DNA from: Trichaptum fuscoviolaceum
Lineage: Eukaryota; Basidiomycota; Agaricomycetes; Hymenochaetales; Trichaptaceae
NCBI GenBank assembly: GCA_910574455.1
Contig: CAJSYZ010000002.1
Coordinates: forward strand, 3,497,671 to 3,561,670
Direction of reading: 5' to 3'
DNA length: 64,000 nt
In this document: positions 22,343-38,296 of the stretch, in pieces
Position numbering within the stretch: the stretch's first letter is position 1
Layout of the letters: the number at the start of each line of letters is the position of its first letter
Position numbers and translations under genes: made by a program
The notes under the pieces: model-generated
Seen by the model: the letters and a program-made list of their open reading frames with translations, nothing else
Database searches by the model: none
What the model was told of the DNA's origin: nothing

Positions 22343-23052
22343 ACTAGGACGACGCACGTCTCTTTTGTGTCTACATTCCGTGTATAACTATGTATCTTTA
22401 TTTGCTCCCGCAGGCTTATACTGTACAGTTTGTGCTTCAGTTGACTGGTGAAACTGTCTCGATCGGCTATTCCAGCAATTCGGACGTGAAAGAAATGCCT
22501 TAGTAAATGGTATGGACTCAGGGGGCGGGCAAAGATGAACTAACGTGGGACATGCTTCGCAATCATGACAATCTTAAGGATGAGAAGTCGTGCTGCCAGC
22601 GTATAGCAGTTGTGGTTTGAGGACCTCGTGATTTCAATGCGTGCGTATCCTCCCAATTTGGTCCTTTTGCTCGTTCTACTTCTGTTGATGTGACCAGGCC
22701 AGGCTAGCGTTTTAGGTACATATGTCTGCTGTGGCAGACCGGCGCTAATTCTTGCTCCGCAAGCTCTTTCAAAAGCCTAACCTGGTAACAAGGTTAGATG
22801 GAGCTCTCCTTGATCATGCATCAAACTTGTACTTGTATCAAAAATGAATACTCCACAGCTCCATCAAAACTGCGCATTCCTGCCAACTTGATGGGTCGGT
22901 TAGACTGTATTGCGTACTAGGCGCCCAAGCTGTGCATATAACTCTCCCACTTGCATGTCTCGGCGTGTTGACTCCCAACGACTGCAATTGCTGCGGCCAA
23001 GTCTGCGTATGCTCATCAACATCTAGAACTGAGCGACCATTGAAATCCTGCC
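22343..23052. other. Intergenic region, histone H4 / DUF6593-like gene
   Basis: About 0.7 kb between two plus-strand genes. It must contain the H4 3' UTR and the next promoter. I see no exon with recognisable protein features, and no histone stem-loop that I would trust. Confidence 0.4.
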
Positions 23053-23947
23053 ATGCCTTTCCCTGGCTCCTCCGAAAGCAGCGAGCGGTCCTCCGATCTA
23101 GAAGCACAGTCGCCAATCCAAACACCCTCGAACGACGTCAATGAGAATACACGAAAAGCAATTGGCGATAGGACTGCGTTCGTCCTTCTCAAGGATAACG
23201 ACATAAACACAACCTTGGTCTGTGCCACACTCAACGTACAGTACGACATCAAGACAACGGGCAAGTGGTTCCACAGACAGCAGTTCACATTGATCACTCG
23301 GACGGATGCGAAGAATGAGAAGAGTCTCCTTGTGGCCGAATTGGAGCGAAACTGGATTAACGACCGAGTGCGTCTGCCAAAGTCGGTGTCCGACGGATTT
23401 ATGCCTACTGGGGACATTCTTCGGCGTGTATGGACATTTCCCTATTTCTATCAAATGTGAGTAGAATTGTCTCCTTTTATTTTACCCTACTCACTCGAGT
23501 GCTTGACTAGAAAACTCGTATTTCAGGCAAATGGCAAAGGATATCTCTGGAATTCCCTTCCTGACTCGCTGAAGGTATCACTGTCTGTTTTTCAGGTGCC
23601 AATCAGCGACGACCTCATCATTTATCTTACTTGTAGCTGTATTCCGAAGACGATAGGGACTCTGGTCCCCTCGTTACCTATAGCCGAAGTCGTGCGTTCT
23701 GCAGAAAACGAAGCGCGTTCCTCGCACTTTCGCCTGTATATGATAACAGTATGTTGGATGACATTATTGGTGAGCTACCAAAGCCTTCTGGATACATAAG
23801 ACAGTATTAACGCCTATTTAATTAGTTACTTGGGCTCTAATGTCACGTCGACGACACCAAAACGCAATGATATTTCACCTAGTGAAGTTCTTCTTGTTCG
23901 ATTTTCTTCTCTTTTTTCTTATCGCTTTCTTCAATGCAAAGAAGTAG
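23053..23947 (+). CDS. DUF6593-like basidiomycete protein
   Basis: Spliced, the gene gives 225 residues in four exons: 23053-23427, 23527-23574, 23637-23769, 23826-23947. The protein has an N-terminal polar tract, then strand-rich text with WFHRQQFTLITRTD, GKGYLWNSLPDSLKLYS and finally MLDDIIVTWALMSRRR. This pattern (a 'G..Y.W' strand, later a 'LD.IivTf' strand followed by basic residues) is what I recall of DUF6593, a family expanded in Agaricomycetes and of unknown function, possibly with a phospholipid-scramblase-like fold. The first intron could use a second donor 30 nt downstream, but only the GTATGG donor at 23428 keeps the later frame. The C-terminus is hydrophobic (FFLFDFLLFFLIAFF), a possible membrane anchor. 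Assignment to the family is an inference. Confidence 0.6.
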
Positions 23948-24110
23948 AATTCCGATCGTCAGCTGGATGTTCTCTCTCCATTTTCCAGTGCCCTTCCGAG
24001 TCGCGATCCAAAGCTTGTATTTTTGTATGCTCAACTACACTATATCGATTGTAAGAAAGAAGTGTAATGTATGAATTGACTAACGTGTAATTATCTGTAA
24101 GATTCATCTA

Positions 24111-24317
24111 TATGACAGCATTTTTCAACAAGTATTCGTACTCACTACTTTTTACTGTGCTCACTACTTCAGGGTTGCACTATAAACTCGTTACTCTGTA
24201 ATTTTATTTGTTACTCTTTACTCTGTACTTCTTACTATCTGCTTTTGGTAGGTATATCAGTTACATCTCCAAATTAAGGCAGAAAAATTATACTCGATTA
24301 AGTCCAAATAAAGAAAG
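24111..24317 (+). repeat. Left terminal inverted repeat of the element
   Basis: This arm pairs with about 24682-24895 on the other strand. It contains several ACTC/TTACTC-type short repeats that could be sub-terminal binding sites. Confidence 0.8.
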
Positions 24318-24681
24318 CTCATTTTTTGCCCAACATTACACCTGAGTATATGCAGAATCTTGTCCTGTTTTGATGATAGGCTCCCACATTTCTGCGGATT
24401 CCACAACAGTGCCAGGGCTATGTTGCAAACACTAGCTACCCATGCTGGATTGAGCTGACTTGGCAATCTCTGTGAGATTGTTGTTTGAGACCTATCCCTT
24501 ATTGTTTGCCAGATTTTTGTTTTTACATCTCTTTTTTCATGCATTCAAGTAAAAAAGGCCAATGAACTTGAAGACTGACTGAATGCACTGAAGTCACGGA
24601 CTGCTCGTAGATGATCGTACCGCACGCAACGTCACATTGCCTCCCGGGGCCTCCGTGAGCATCAGGAATGCACTGACTTTC

Positions 24682-24895
24682 CCTATTTGGACTTAATCGA
24701 GTATAATTTTTCTGCCTTAATTTGGAGATGTAACTAATATACCTACCAAAAGCAGATAGTAAGAAGTACAGAGTAAAGAGTAACAAATAAAATTACATAA
24801 AAAAGTACAGAGTAACGAGTTTATAGTGCAGCCCTGATGTAGTGAGCACCGTAAAAAGTAGTGAGTACGAATACTTGTTGAAAAATGCTGTCATA
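24682..24895 (-). repeat. Right terminal inverted repeat of the element
   Basis: This is the complement of 24111-24317, slightly longer because of a small insertion (about 24795-24808). Confidence 0.8.
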
Positions 24896-24897
24896 TA

Positions 24898-25276
24898 TCT
24901 ACCTTTGTTTTGATTTTGTTGCAGTCGATATCCATGACCCATTTATTACGAACTTGAGCTGTTGGTGCTATTTACTACTTAAAAGTCCATTAAATTGGTT
25001 GAAACGTTCAAAGATAGGCATGCTGCAAAAGTGGTCATTGCATACATACACACGTATGATGTTGGCACAGCATCAGGCAGAACAGAGGCAGGCTCGACGG
25101 TAAGTATCTCAGTCACCTAACCAATCGGTCATCTTCCCGAACCAAGACTCGAAAAGATGGTCATGAAAGTTAAGTTATACTGACTATGTATGAAATCCAG
25201 TAAATAAGATAATATGATTACTTCTACAATTGCTATACATGTTACAAGTGCGGTCGTTGCATACGTACAACAAGAA
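24898..25276. other. Region between the element and the PRP22 3' end
   Basis: This stretch holds the PRP22 3' UTR. I see no gene. Confidence 0.4.
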
Positions 25277-29062
<3,786 letters not shown>

Positions 29063-29376
29063 CGTGGAGTCGTTTCTTGGTGCCAGACGACGTGTAGGCT
29101 GCGAATCGGCTTGGGATCCTTGTCACTTAGAAATTGCCTGGTCGCCCGCAACGCTGAGCAATCCAAAAGGTAGTGAGAGAAAGAGAAGGAGAAGAGACTA
29201 AAGAGTAGTACACTCGGAGGGGACGAGTGCATTCTCGCTGCATTCAAGTTGGAAGACGCCAGTGATGACTAAGCATCGTTCAAGTTCAAGAAGCATTGCG
29301 CCGAGAAACTTGGCTCCCTCACTCAGATTGTCGTGGGTGACACAATCGAGAGCGCCCATTTCCTTCGTATTTCGAA
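29063..29376. promoter_or_regulatory. Divergent promoter, PRP22 / NXT1-like
   Basis: This 314-base region separates divergent starts of a splicing helicase and an mRNA-export factor, so it may coordinate the two. I see no clear TATA box. Confidence 0.4.
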
Positions 29377-29967
29377 ATGTCGGCCCTAGCAAAAACCGAG
29401 TAAGCTATAACACGCGTACAGAAATAAAGTTTTGTACTCACTACGCCTAGCATTGACATAGCTACTCGGGGAGCAGACCAGTTCATTCGCTTGTACTATG
29501 CAGCGTATGACTCAAAAGAACGCCTTGACAGCTTGCCCAAATTCTATCGCTCTACTTCATCTGTGGTATGGAATGGAAACCCTGTACAGGGTGATGAGGG
29601 AATCAAGAAATTGCTGCAGACTATGCCGAACAGCAAGCATGAAATTCAGTCCTTTGACTGTCATCCCATTCCTAGTGAGTAGTACACCGCATACTTTTCG
29701 GCGATGTCTCGGTCACTTCACGAATGCCCACTTCAAGACACCTCTCCGCCATCACTTCTCGTAACAGTGTGTGGAACAATTATGCACGGCAAGGCAGCAG
29801 AGTTAACGAGACCTGTGACTAGCAAAGTCGTTGACGACCAACCTCGCATCTTTGCGCAGACTTTCATGCTTACCCCGGAGACAGACTCGCCTCAGCCTCC
29901 CGCAGACGGATCTTCTGCTCAAGTAAAGTACTTCGTAAATACGGATGACCTCAGATTCGTTGGATAA
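29377..29967 (+). CDS. NTF2-like mRNA export cofactor (NXT1/p15 type)
   Basis: The protein has 158 residues in three exons: 29377-29399, 29451-29674 and 29738-29967. It is a single NTF2-like domain: ADQFIRLYYAAYDSKERL, then YRSTSSVVWNGNPVQG, LLQTMPNSKHEIQSFDCHPIP, SLLVTVCGTIMHG, RIFAQTFML and YFVNTDDLRFVG. The features fit p15/NXT1, the small partner of the NXF1/Mex67 export receptor, better than NTF2 itself, which lacks the long loop before the LLVTVCG strand. Its genomic neighbour, the divergent PRP22, acts one step earlier in mRNA maturation. A generic NTF2 transporter of Ran-GDP is the main alternative. Confidence 0.82.
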
Positions 29968-30352
29968 TTGTCCATAATGTCTATGGGCAAGGTTCCTCTT
30001 GTAAATACATGTTCTCCAGTGTCAACAGTAATAAAGTGTAGTAGTGAACTTCATGTAAACTCTATCAGGCTCTATCCACGCGTTCTCTCGAATTTAAACA
30101 TTTGTTCATGTGCGAAAGGGACTGCTAATTATTTAATAGGTTAATCTGGTAGTAACAGCAATTTAGCCGAAAATGACAACCCCAGCCTGGACATCGACGT
30201 CAGGATTGAACCTGCCAGTGTCACACATTTATTACACTCAGGCTGCCAAGCCGTGCCTCCGTCTTGAATATATAGTAATGTTTGAAGACACGCCTCTCTT
30301 AGACTCAGCATCCTTCTACTCTGCGGACCCAGTCGTGTCCAACAATTTAGGA
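29968..30352. other. Intergenic region, NXT1-like / ISC1
   Basis: This stretch carries the NXT1-like 3' UTR and the ISC1 promoter, both on the plus strand. No supported exon is seen. Confidence 0.4.
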
Positions 30353-31910
30353 ATGACATCTGCACTAAACATCCTCACATTGAACTGTTGGTCCGACTTT
30401 TTCTACTATCTCACTATCTACAAGTTGCGCGGAGGCTAAATGAGTGAATCTGTCCTTATAGGGGCCTAAAATATGTCGCTAAAGATCGGAGACAGCGAGT
30501 CGACGGAATAGCATCCAGGATTGCGGAGTCAAACTATGATATTGTAGCCTTACAGGAGCTATGGGTATTCTCTGACTTCGAACATGTACGGACCAGTGTT
30601 TCAAAACGCCTGCCGTACGCGAAATTCTTCTACAGGTATGTAACTAGAGCTGTATACAACCATTCGAGACGATATAGCTGAGATTGACATACCAGCGGGG
30701 CACTTGGTGCAGGACTTGCTATGTTTTCCAAGTTCCCAATCATCTCTGCCTCCATCCACCCATACTCACTTAATGGGCATCCAGTGGACGTTGCGGGTGG
30801 AGATTGGATTGTGGGCAAGGCTGCTGCTAGCATAGTCATAATACATCCTATCCTAGGAGAAGTGGAGTTCTTTAACACCCATGTGAGTATACAACGTTTT
30901 GTGCTGAACGAATAAATTTGAATATATCTTTTCCAGCTCTTCGCAAAAGGCGGTGAAGTTGGTCCCGAGCATCTGCGTGCCCACAGGCTAGTTAATGCAT
31001 GGGAGTTTGCAAAGCGTGTCAGAGATTCAGCGGCAGTTGGTCGGTATGTAATCGCGGTATGTAGACTCGCTGTTGAAACACACTACGAACTCACTAACCT
31101 CCACAACCTCGTGTGACACAGGCAGGAGACTTTAACAGTATCCCGACAACGTTGCCTATGACGATTATCCGGGAGCATGCGAACTTGGTAGATGCTTGGG
31201 CTGCATCTCATGGACTCTCTCCGGATGCGTATGGTGGAAATGTTACATCTGAAGATGCCATATTACGGCTTGGGATCACGGCGGACTCGCCATTAAACTC
31301 CTATTCAGCCGGAAAACCATTGGATGCTACTGCCCGCAAGCATCTTGGAAAGCGTTTAGACTATATCTTGTACCGGCTGCCTTTCGCGCACGACCCCTCT
31401 CATCCTTCACTAAAGTGCACCAACAGTCGAGTTGCATTCACCGACAAGGTTCCCGGTCATAGCTTCTCCTTCTCCGATCACTTTGGGCTGGAAGCAACAA
31501 TCGAGATTGTAACGGAACCGAGTTCAACCGTTGATGAGGCGGAATCTACCCCTACTTTCCGATCACCGACGAGCTTGGAATACGAAAGCATACGATCTAT
31601 GTCGCGGGCCCTGACTGCTTGCTACAGAGTGTCTACTCATCGGTCACACGTTGAGCTTTCATTGTTTGCCATTTGCATTGCCGTTCTATTAGCCATTGCC
31701 GTTGGATCAGCATGGCTACCACACAACTGGATTAATCCAATATTCATTCTTTTCACCATTTTCGTATCCTGGTTGGGTACCACAATGCTCTACGCTGGTT
31801 TCATTTACGGAAATTGGGAACGTCGAGCACTCACTAATGTCATAGAAGAGTTAGAGCTCGCCGTGAATTACAAACGCATGCAGGAAAATAGTAGTGGTAG
31901 TGGTATTTAA
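30353..31910 (+). CDS. ISC1: Inositol phosphosphingolipid phospholipase C (neutral sphingomyelinase family)
   Basis: The enzyme cleaves inositol phosphosphingolipids to ceramides. Five exons (30353-30390, 30462-30635, 30696-30882, 30937-31056, 31122-31910) give 435 residues. The N-terminal DNase I-like endonuclease/phosphatase fold shows LNILTLNCWGLKYVAKDR, the metal ligand E in DIVALQELWVFSDF, FFNTHLFAKG, AAGDFNSIP and the catalytic SDHFGLEA. A P-loop-like GGDWIVGKAA segment, typical of Isc1, is present. The C-terminus has two membrane-spanning segments (about residues 350-372 and 378-400: SLFAICIAVLLAIAVGSAW; NPIFILFTIFVSWLG), as in yeast Isc1 and mammalian nSMase2-like enzymes. Membrane-bound in the ER or mitochondria by homology. 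Confidence 0.93.
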
Positions 31911-32030
31911 TTTCTTATAACATGAGTTAGATGCGGTCCATTATACAAGGCAATCAATTGCGATATTACAATAAGGTTACAGTTCGTATTCTATGAGAAA
32001 TTATTGTTTGAAAGAAGTAGCAATTCCGAA

Positions 32031-34346
32031 TTAAGGTGGTTCGACAGAATCTGTGCTTTGCGAAGCGGATAAATACCGCATTGTCTGATTAGCGGGACCA
32101 GTGTTCGCCCATTCCTGACATAGTGAGTATATGTCTGGATGGCTTATTGCTCGACTGCGAGACCTTATGGTAGGTGTAGGTGCTGCCGCTACGGAAGGCG
32201 ATATGATCAAGCTTGAAAGACGAAGTTGTCCACCGGCAGTAGTCACCCTTCGTCTGTGATTTCTTGGCCTCTCATCTCCGCTTTTGGACGCGCTTTGTGT
32301 GGCAGGAGGTAGATCGATTTTCGGCATAGGTGCTGAAGAAATACGAGTCAATAAGGAGGGTCGTGGTGATCGGCGTTTAGGTGGTTGAGGTTCTGTCGCT
32401 CCACCTTGAGCTTCCGCTGTCTCACCCTCCGAAATGTTGACTTTATAATTACTGAGCATTTGACTACTCCGACGCGTCCAGCTAGGTCGTTCAACGTCGC
32501 TACCTGCTTCGGAACTTTCATAACCGTTCTCTTCGTAGGGTGAAAACCCATGCTTATCACCAGTCATTTCTTGCCCGTCGCCACGGACCGGGCGCGTCTG
32601 CTCATTGTCAATATCGCGATCCAATTCGACGAAACTTGTACCGCCTAGTTGTTGAGCAGTGTCTCCTTCTGGAGTGATAAGGTCCTTCTTCACAAATTCT
32701 CGGCAAGACAGAAAGGCTTTGCGAGAACATTCAAGGAAAGGAAATGTTTGAAATACGTGAACCTAAGAGAATGATTTATCAGTATATAACTTTTTGAATA
32801 AGGTATGATACTCACAGCATCTTCATAAAGCTCATGGCGGACCTTCACACTTGACATAGAAGCCTTGTGCGCGAGTAGAGTGATCTCATCCCTCAGCACT
32901 TCCGCATCTCCGGACTGAATGAGGAGCGGGGGTAGTCCTCTGCAGTCGCCAAACAAGGGGCTAGCGTATGGGTGCGTAACATACTTGTCGAGGTCCTCGC
33001 CCAGATAGCAGGACACAGGATTTAGATGGTCACCAGGTTTGGGCATTGGTACGACATCGTAGGCAGCGTTACTGTCCCATGAATCGCAGCTCATGGTCAA
33101 ATCTGTGATAAGAGCTTGAGTCAAGGAATATCAAATGGAGATCAAATTAATTGCACTCACCAACCCATGGGGACATAAGAATTGCCCCGGAAGGCAGAGG
33201 ATACTGGTTATCGCGAAGATACATGAGCAAAGCAAGGGAAAGGCCACCACCGGCACTATCTCCCGCTATTAGAATATTCTCTGGAGGGATACGAAGATCG
33301 TTCAACAACCGCATATAAGTGACAACAGCGTCATGCAGCTGTCCTGGAAATCGAGTTTCGGGTGCTAGTCGATAATCGACAGCTTGATCGCAGCATCGAC
33401 CATAAATAAGCAATTTTAATCAGACAACCTGATGGAACTCACCAAAGATTCGACAGCTCGTGTACTTAGATAGCTGAATTGTCAACTGTCTATGAGTGGC
33501 TGCGCTAAACATATAGTATGCGCCTTGCGTTCATACTTTAGCCACATAGCGAAGAGTAGCGACACTGGATCCACCGACCTCCGTGCAAATATAAAATGAC
33601 GCGGTCCTTTCTTTTTTGTCGGTCCTTGCGCTCAGGGAATCGTTTGTCGCTTAACGAGGCCACCTTCCACTCTGCCTGAAGCTTTTTCCATAGGTCCTTT
33701 CCGATGACCCACTCCCCGGACAGTTCACGATCTCCCGTCTCTTTCGCATCGCAATCAGAAAGCATCCCTCGCAGATTGAGCTTTCTGACTCGAAAAGTTA
33801 CCGGGGTCACCATTGCATCAGAGGGGAGGGGAACATATCCAGCAAGATTAATCATTGCTCGTAGCATAGTCTGACGTACCAACCATCTCAATGACTGAAG
33901 GCGATGAGTGTGATAGCACTCACTATATCTGCTAGGTGAGAATGGTTCCCCACATTGCGCATGAAGCTCGTTATTAGCGTCATTTCCAGACCCCAAGACT
34001 TTCTCCTAGGCCCTCTCACACAATGAGATATTACGTCGAACATTATTTCAGTCGCTGATAGCAAGGTCAGTGATGTACTTGTGTTATTTCATTGCCAATA
34101 ATTACTTTTGGTCGCGATGAATGCTCCGTACTTCCAAAGATCGAATACACGCAAAGGTCGTCTTTCCTGCTGCCTGAGTGACGGATCGATTCGAGCCGAT
34201 GGGGGCAGGACCGACAGGCTTGTAGCGTCATAGTGCCGCAGAAGCGAGCTCAGAGTATCTTCCCTCTGTATCTGTGTTTGTTCTTCGTTCCGAACCTCTT
34301 CATTTGCTGACGACGAACGCAGCGGCCATGGTAGGGAGAATAGCAT
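32031..34346 (-). CDS. Alpha/beta-hydrolase of the hormone-sensitive lipase family with long C-terminal tail
   Basis: The protein has 661 residues in seven exons: 34106-34346, 33924-34054, 33579-33870, 33443-33523, 33161-33382, 32816-33102, 32031-32762. The N-terminal part carries the fungal signature RKSWGLEMTLITSFMRNV. The HSL-type catalytic site is complete: oxyanion HGGA (H220-A223), nucleophile S291 in GDSAGGG, acid in QSGDAEVLRDE, and H in DAVHVFQTF. The closest recognised relative by architecture is Say1-like sterol deacetylase or arylacetamide deacetylase, but the substrate is not known. About 200 residues after the hydrolase core are polar, charged and likely disordered. The two first introns must be removed to get the RKSWG block; the unspliced frame there is a false one. 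Confidence 0.87.
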
Positions 34347-34648
34347 GTGCAGTATCGGAAGTACGAACTAACTGAGTCAGACAAAGAAGATATATCTTAT
34401 GCAGCAGATAGAACTGCGGTGGGACCATTAAGTAGTTGCGGAACTAGAGTTACAGATGGGAGTAAGAGAGACACGAAACTAGCTAGCTACATCGAAGTGG
34501 GGAGAACAACCTGGTCAAGCGGCCACTCCGTATGACCTGAGGCATTGGCACGTGGTTATCCCCTACAGATTGCCGAATCCGTCATAGTAGGGCCGCAACA
34601 TAGTAAGGCACAGAATCTGCACTGCCAATAAAGACTCATGCGAGCTCA
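34347..34648. promoter_or_regulatory. Upstream region of the HSL-type hydrolase
   Basis: This 300-base stretch lies between the hydrolase start and the 3' end of MetAP2, both on the minus strand. No exon is seen. Confidence 0.4.
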
Positions 34649-36395
<1,747 letters not shown>

Positions 36396-37056
36396 GAAGG
36401 ATGCAGTGTGGGGTATGAAAGTGAGTCCGTCGAGTAGTTACGGTGCACTGGCAGAAGTGTTTGTTATTTACACTTCAGAAGTTATCTTCGTCACTGGCAT
36501 ACTATCAGTTATTTTAAACCGTTACGTAAACTTGAAGTTGAATTTAACATCGACAACTTCAAAAAATTGCATCTCAGAAAAAAAATCTTGACATATAAAT
36601 AGTGCCACATATTGCCTAACATATTGTCTGATATACTGCACGAGCAAGTTCTTGTCTTTCACTTGAAGAATCCAAGGATTCATCTTCAAGATAGTCACTA
36701 TAATAATCGTCGGAATTATTCCACATGAGAACTAGGTTGAAAGTGATAGGCGTTAACGGTGAAGGATGAATGTGTAATGGAAAGATGATAAAGGGGGTGC
36801 TAAAAATAAAAATGTGGAATAGGGTTGAGTAGTAGACTGATTCTTTGATTTCCTGCGAGTATCCCAGTCAATCACTTCGCAGGAGAGAAGGTCGACGCTT
36901 CGACGTAGTGCAATTCGATTGCAGACCGTTGGATTCATTCGATCCGGTGCATGAAGCTCCTGACGAAGGAAATATATCCACAACAGCACCGACAAATTTT
37001 CGTGACCGCTTGTTAACTACCCTCACAGCTTCTTTTTCTCAGTACGTACGACATAC
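36396..37056. other. Intergenic region upstream of MetAP2
   Basis: About 0.66 kb of AT-rich sequence. It must carry the MetAP2 promoter and the 3' end of the hypothetical membrane protein gene. No supported exon is seen. Confidence 0.35.
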
Positions 37057-37917
37057 TCAAAATGAAATAGACATACGAGCATTTAGTTTGCAAGTCTTGA
37101 TCAAGTTGGTCGTTGCCCTGGAAATAGTGTATTCCGATGGAGTCTTGAAGATGGCGTTTAACTTCTGCACGGTGCTGGTTCTCCGAAGACATGCGCGTGA
37201 CTGATCCACTGGTGGTTCTGCAACTTCATCCGCTGGCATGCCCAATGTGTCCGTTACTGCGTACGGAGTTTGATACGCTGACGCCTGCACTGATGTGCGC
37301 TCAACAATTTCCTCTGCGATTGGCTCTTCCCTTGCGTTTATAGACGATAAAGCTTTGCCAAAAAATACGCTGCGTGTATCTTTGGCTGTCTTACGGGAGT
37401 CGGCTGTGACAGTTTTCTTGACTGCTTGAGATATACGTCTGACGTATGGGAGCCGCTTAATTAGATTGTGCCTTGATGACTTCGAAGGTTTCGCGCCCCG
37501 GGACGGATCCCGATTTGCAGGAATGCTACGACAGCGGCTTGTTAACGCCTGGCGTGGACGAGCAAGAGACGGAGACGAAGTCTGCGATATATTCACTTGC
37601 GTTATGGAGACTATGGATCTGATGATTATAAGTTCGACAAGTTTTGTAAATAAAGCGAACTTTAAACGTACCGCGTTGGTACCAACTTCCGACAGCTCTT
37701 TCTCGTCCGTTTCGCGTGAGGTTTCGAAGGTCGTAGAGCGGGAAAGGCGTATATGAGAGAAGGTACAAGGGCGCTCTGGGTGGAATGGAAATGTTAAAGT
37801 AAGAGAATTAGTTTTATGACATTCACCTACAAGGAAGAAACCGATGATTGCCAGTACAATGGCGACTAAGCTCACAGTGACAAAGCGAGGTAAGTCGATG
37901 AAGGTCGTGCGAGACAT
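37057..37917 (-). CDS. Hypothetical protein with N-terminal membrane segment
   Basis: I do not recognise this gene. An open frame of 286 codons begins MSRTTFIDLPRF and has a hydrophobic segment at about residues 12-30 (FVTVSLVAIVLAIIGFFLV), suggesting a signal anchor. Two stretches look like in-frame introns: about 37771-37826, with a GTGAAT donor after FFLV, and about 37590-37669, with a GTACGT donor after EVGTNA and CAG before TSSPSLARP. Removing both keeps the frame and drops the least protein-like parts, leaving about 240 residues. The remainder is basic and Ser/Thr/Arg-rich (KRLPYVRRISQAVKKTVTADSRKTAKDTR), likely disordered. No catalytic motif. It is uncertain as a gene. Confidence 0.5.
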   Translation of the reverse strand: MSRTTFIDLPRFVTVSLVAIVLAIIGFFLVGECHKTNSLTLTFPFHPERPCTFSHIRLSRSTTFETSRETDEKELSEVGTNAVRLKFALFTKLVELIIIRSIVSITQVNISQTSSPSLARPRQALTSRCRSIPANRDPSRGAKPSKSSRHNLIKRLPYVRRISQAVKKTVTADSRKTAKDTRSVFFGKALSSINAREEPIAEEIVERTSVQASAYQTPYAVTDTLGMPADEVAEPPVDQSRACLRRTSTVQKLNAIFKTPSEYTISRATTNLIKTCKLNARMSISF

Positions 37918-38296
37918 GGCGCAGAGAAATGAGCGATGAAGGGCGGAAGTGATTGATGACTGGTGTAAGGCTGAAGGTGAATTTTGCCCAGTTGTTAAAC
38001 CCTTCTTTATACGATTTGAAATCCGAGACTAAATGACAACGTACATCCGATTGGAGACACAGAACTCTTCTATCCATCTATACTTTCGAGCAGCGGGAAG
38101 TGCACTCTGAGACCGTTCAGTATCGTGTCTCGCGGCACGGCTGTATGTTGATTTAGACTGAGGCTTGCGGGCGAAATCCAAACACACACGGACTAATTGT
38201 AATGGATACGTCAAGGCAACCTATAGTACAGCGTAGAAAGCGGTGATACAGAAAGTAATTAATATGCATAATATACTTTTTTTCGACATACGCGCC
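37918..38296. other. Region between the hypothetical gene and UTP13
   Basis: This stretch would carry the hypothetical gene's promoter and the UTP13 3' UTR. Nothing else is seen. Confidence 0.35.

Larger units (their letters stand above)
24111..24895. mobile_element. Non-autonomous DNA transposon / MITE-like element with about 200-bp terminal inverted repeats
   Basis: The two ends are long inverted copies of each other. The left arm (24111 to about 24317) begins TATGACAGCATTTTTCAACA and the right arm (about 24682 to 24895) is its complement, with a few substitutions and an insertion of about 14 bases in the right arm (about 24795-24808). The element is flanked by TA on both sides (24109-24110 and 24896-24897), consistent with a TA target duplication as in Tc1/mariner-like or pogo-like families. 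The interior of about 360 bases has no transposase; a short minus-strand frame lacks catalytic motifs. It sits between the DUF6593-like gene and the PRP22 3' end. High arm identity suggests recent activity. Confidence 0.85.

Noticed and set aside
24257..24786. Minus-strand open frames inside the inverted-repeat element
   Set aside because: They run into the repeat arms and show no DDE/D catalytic pattern or other protein feature.
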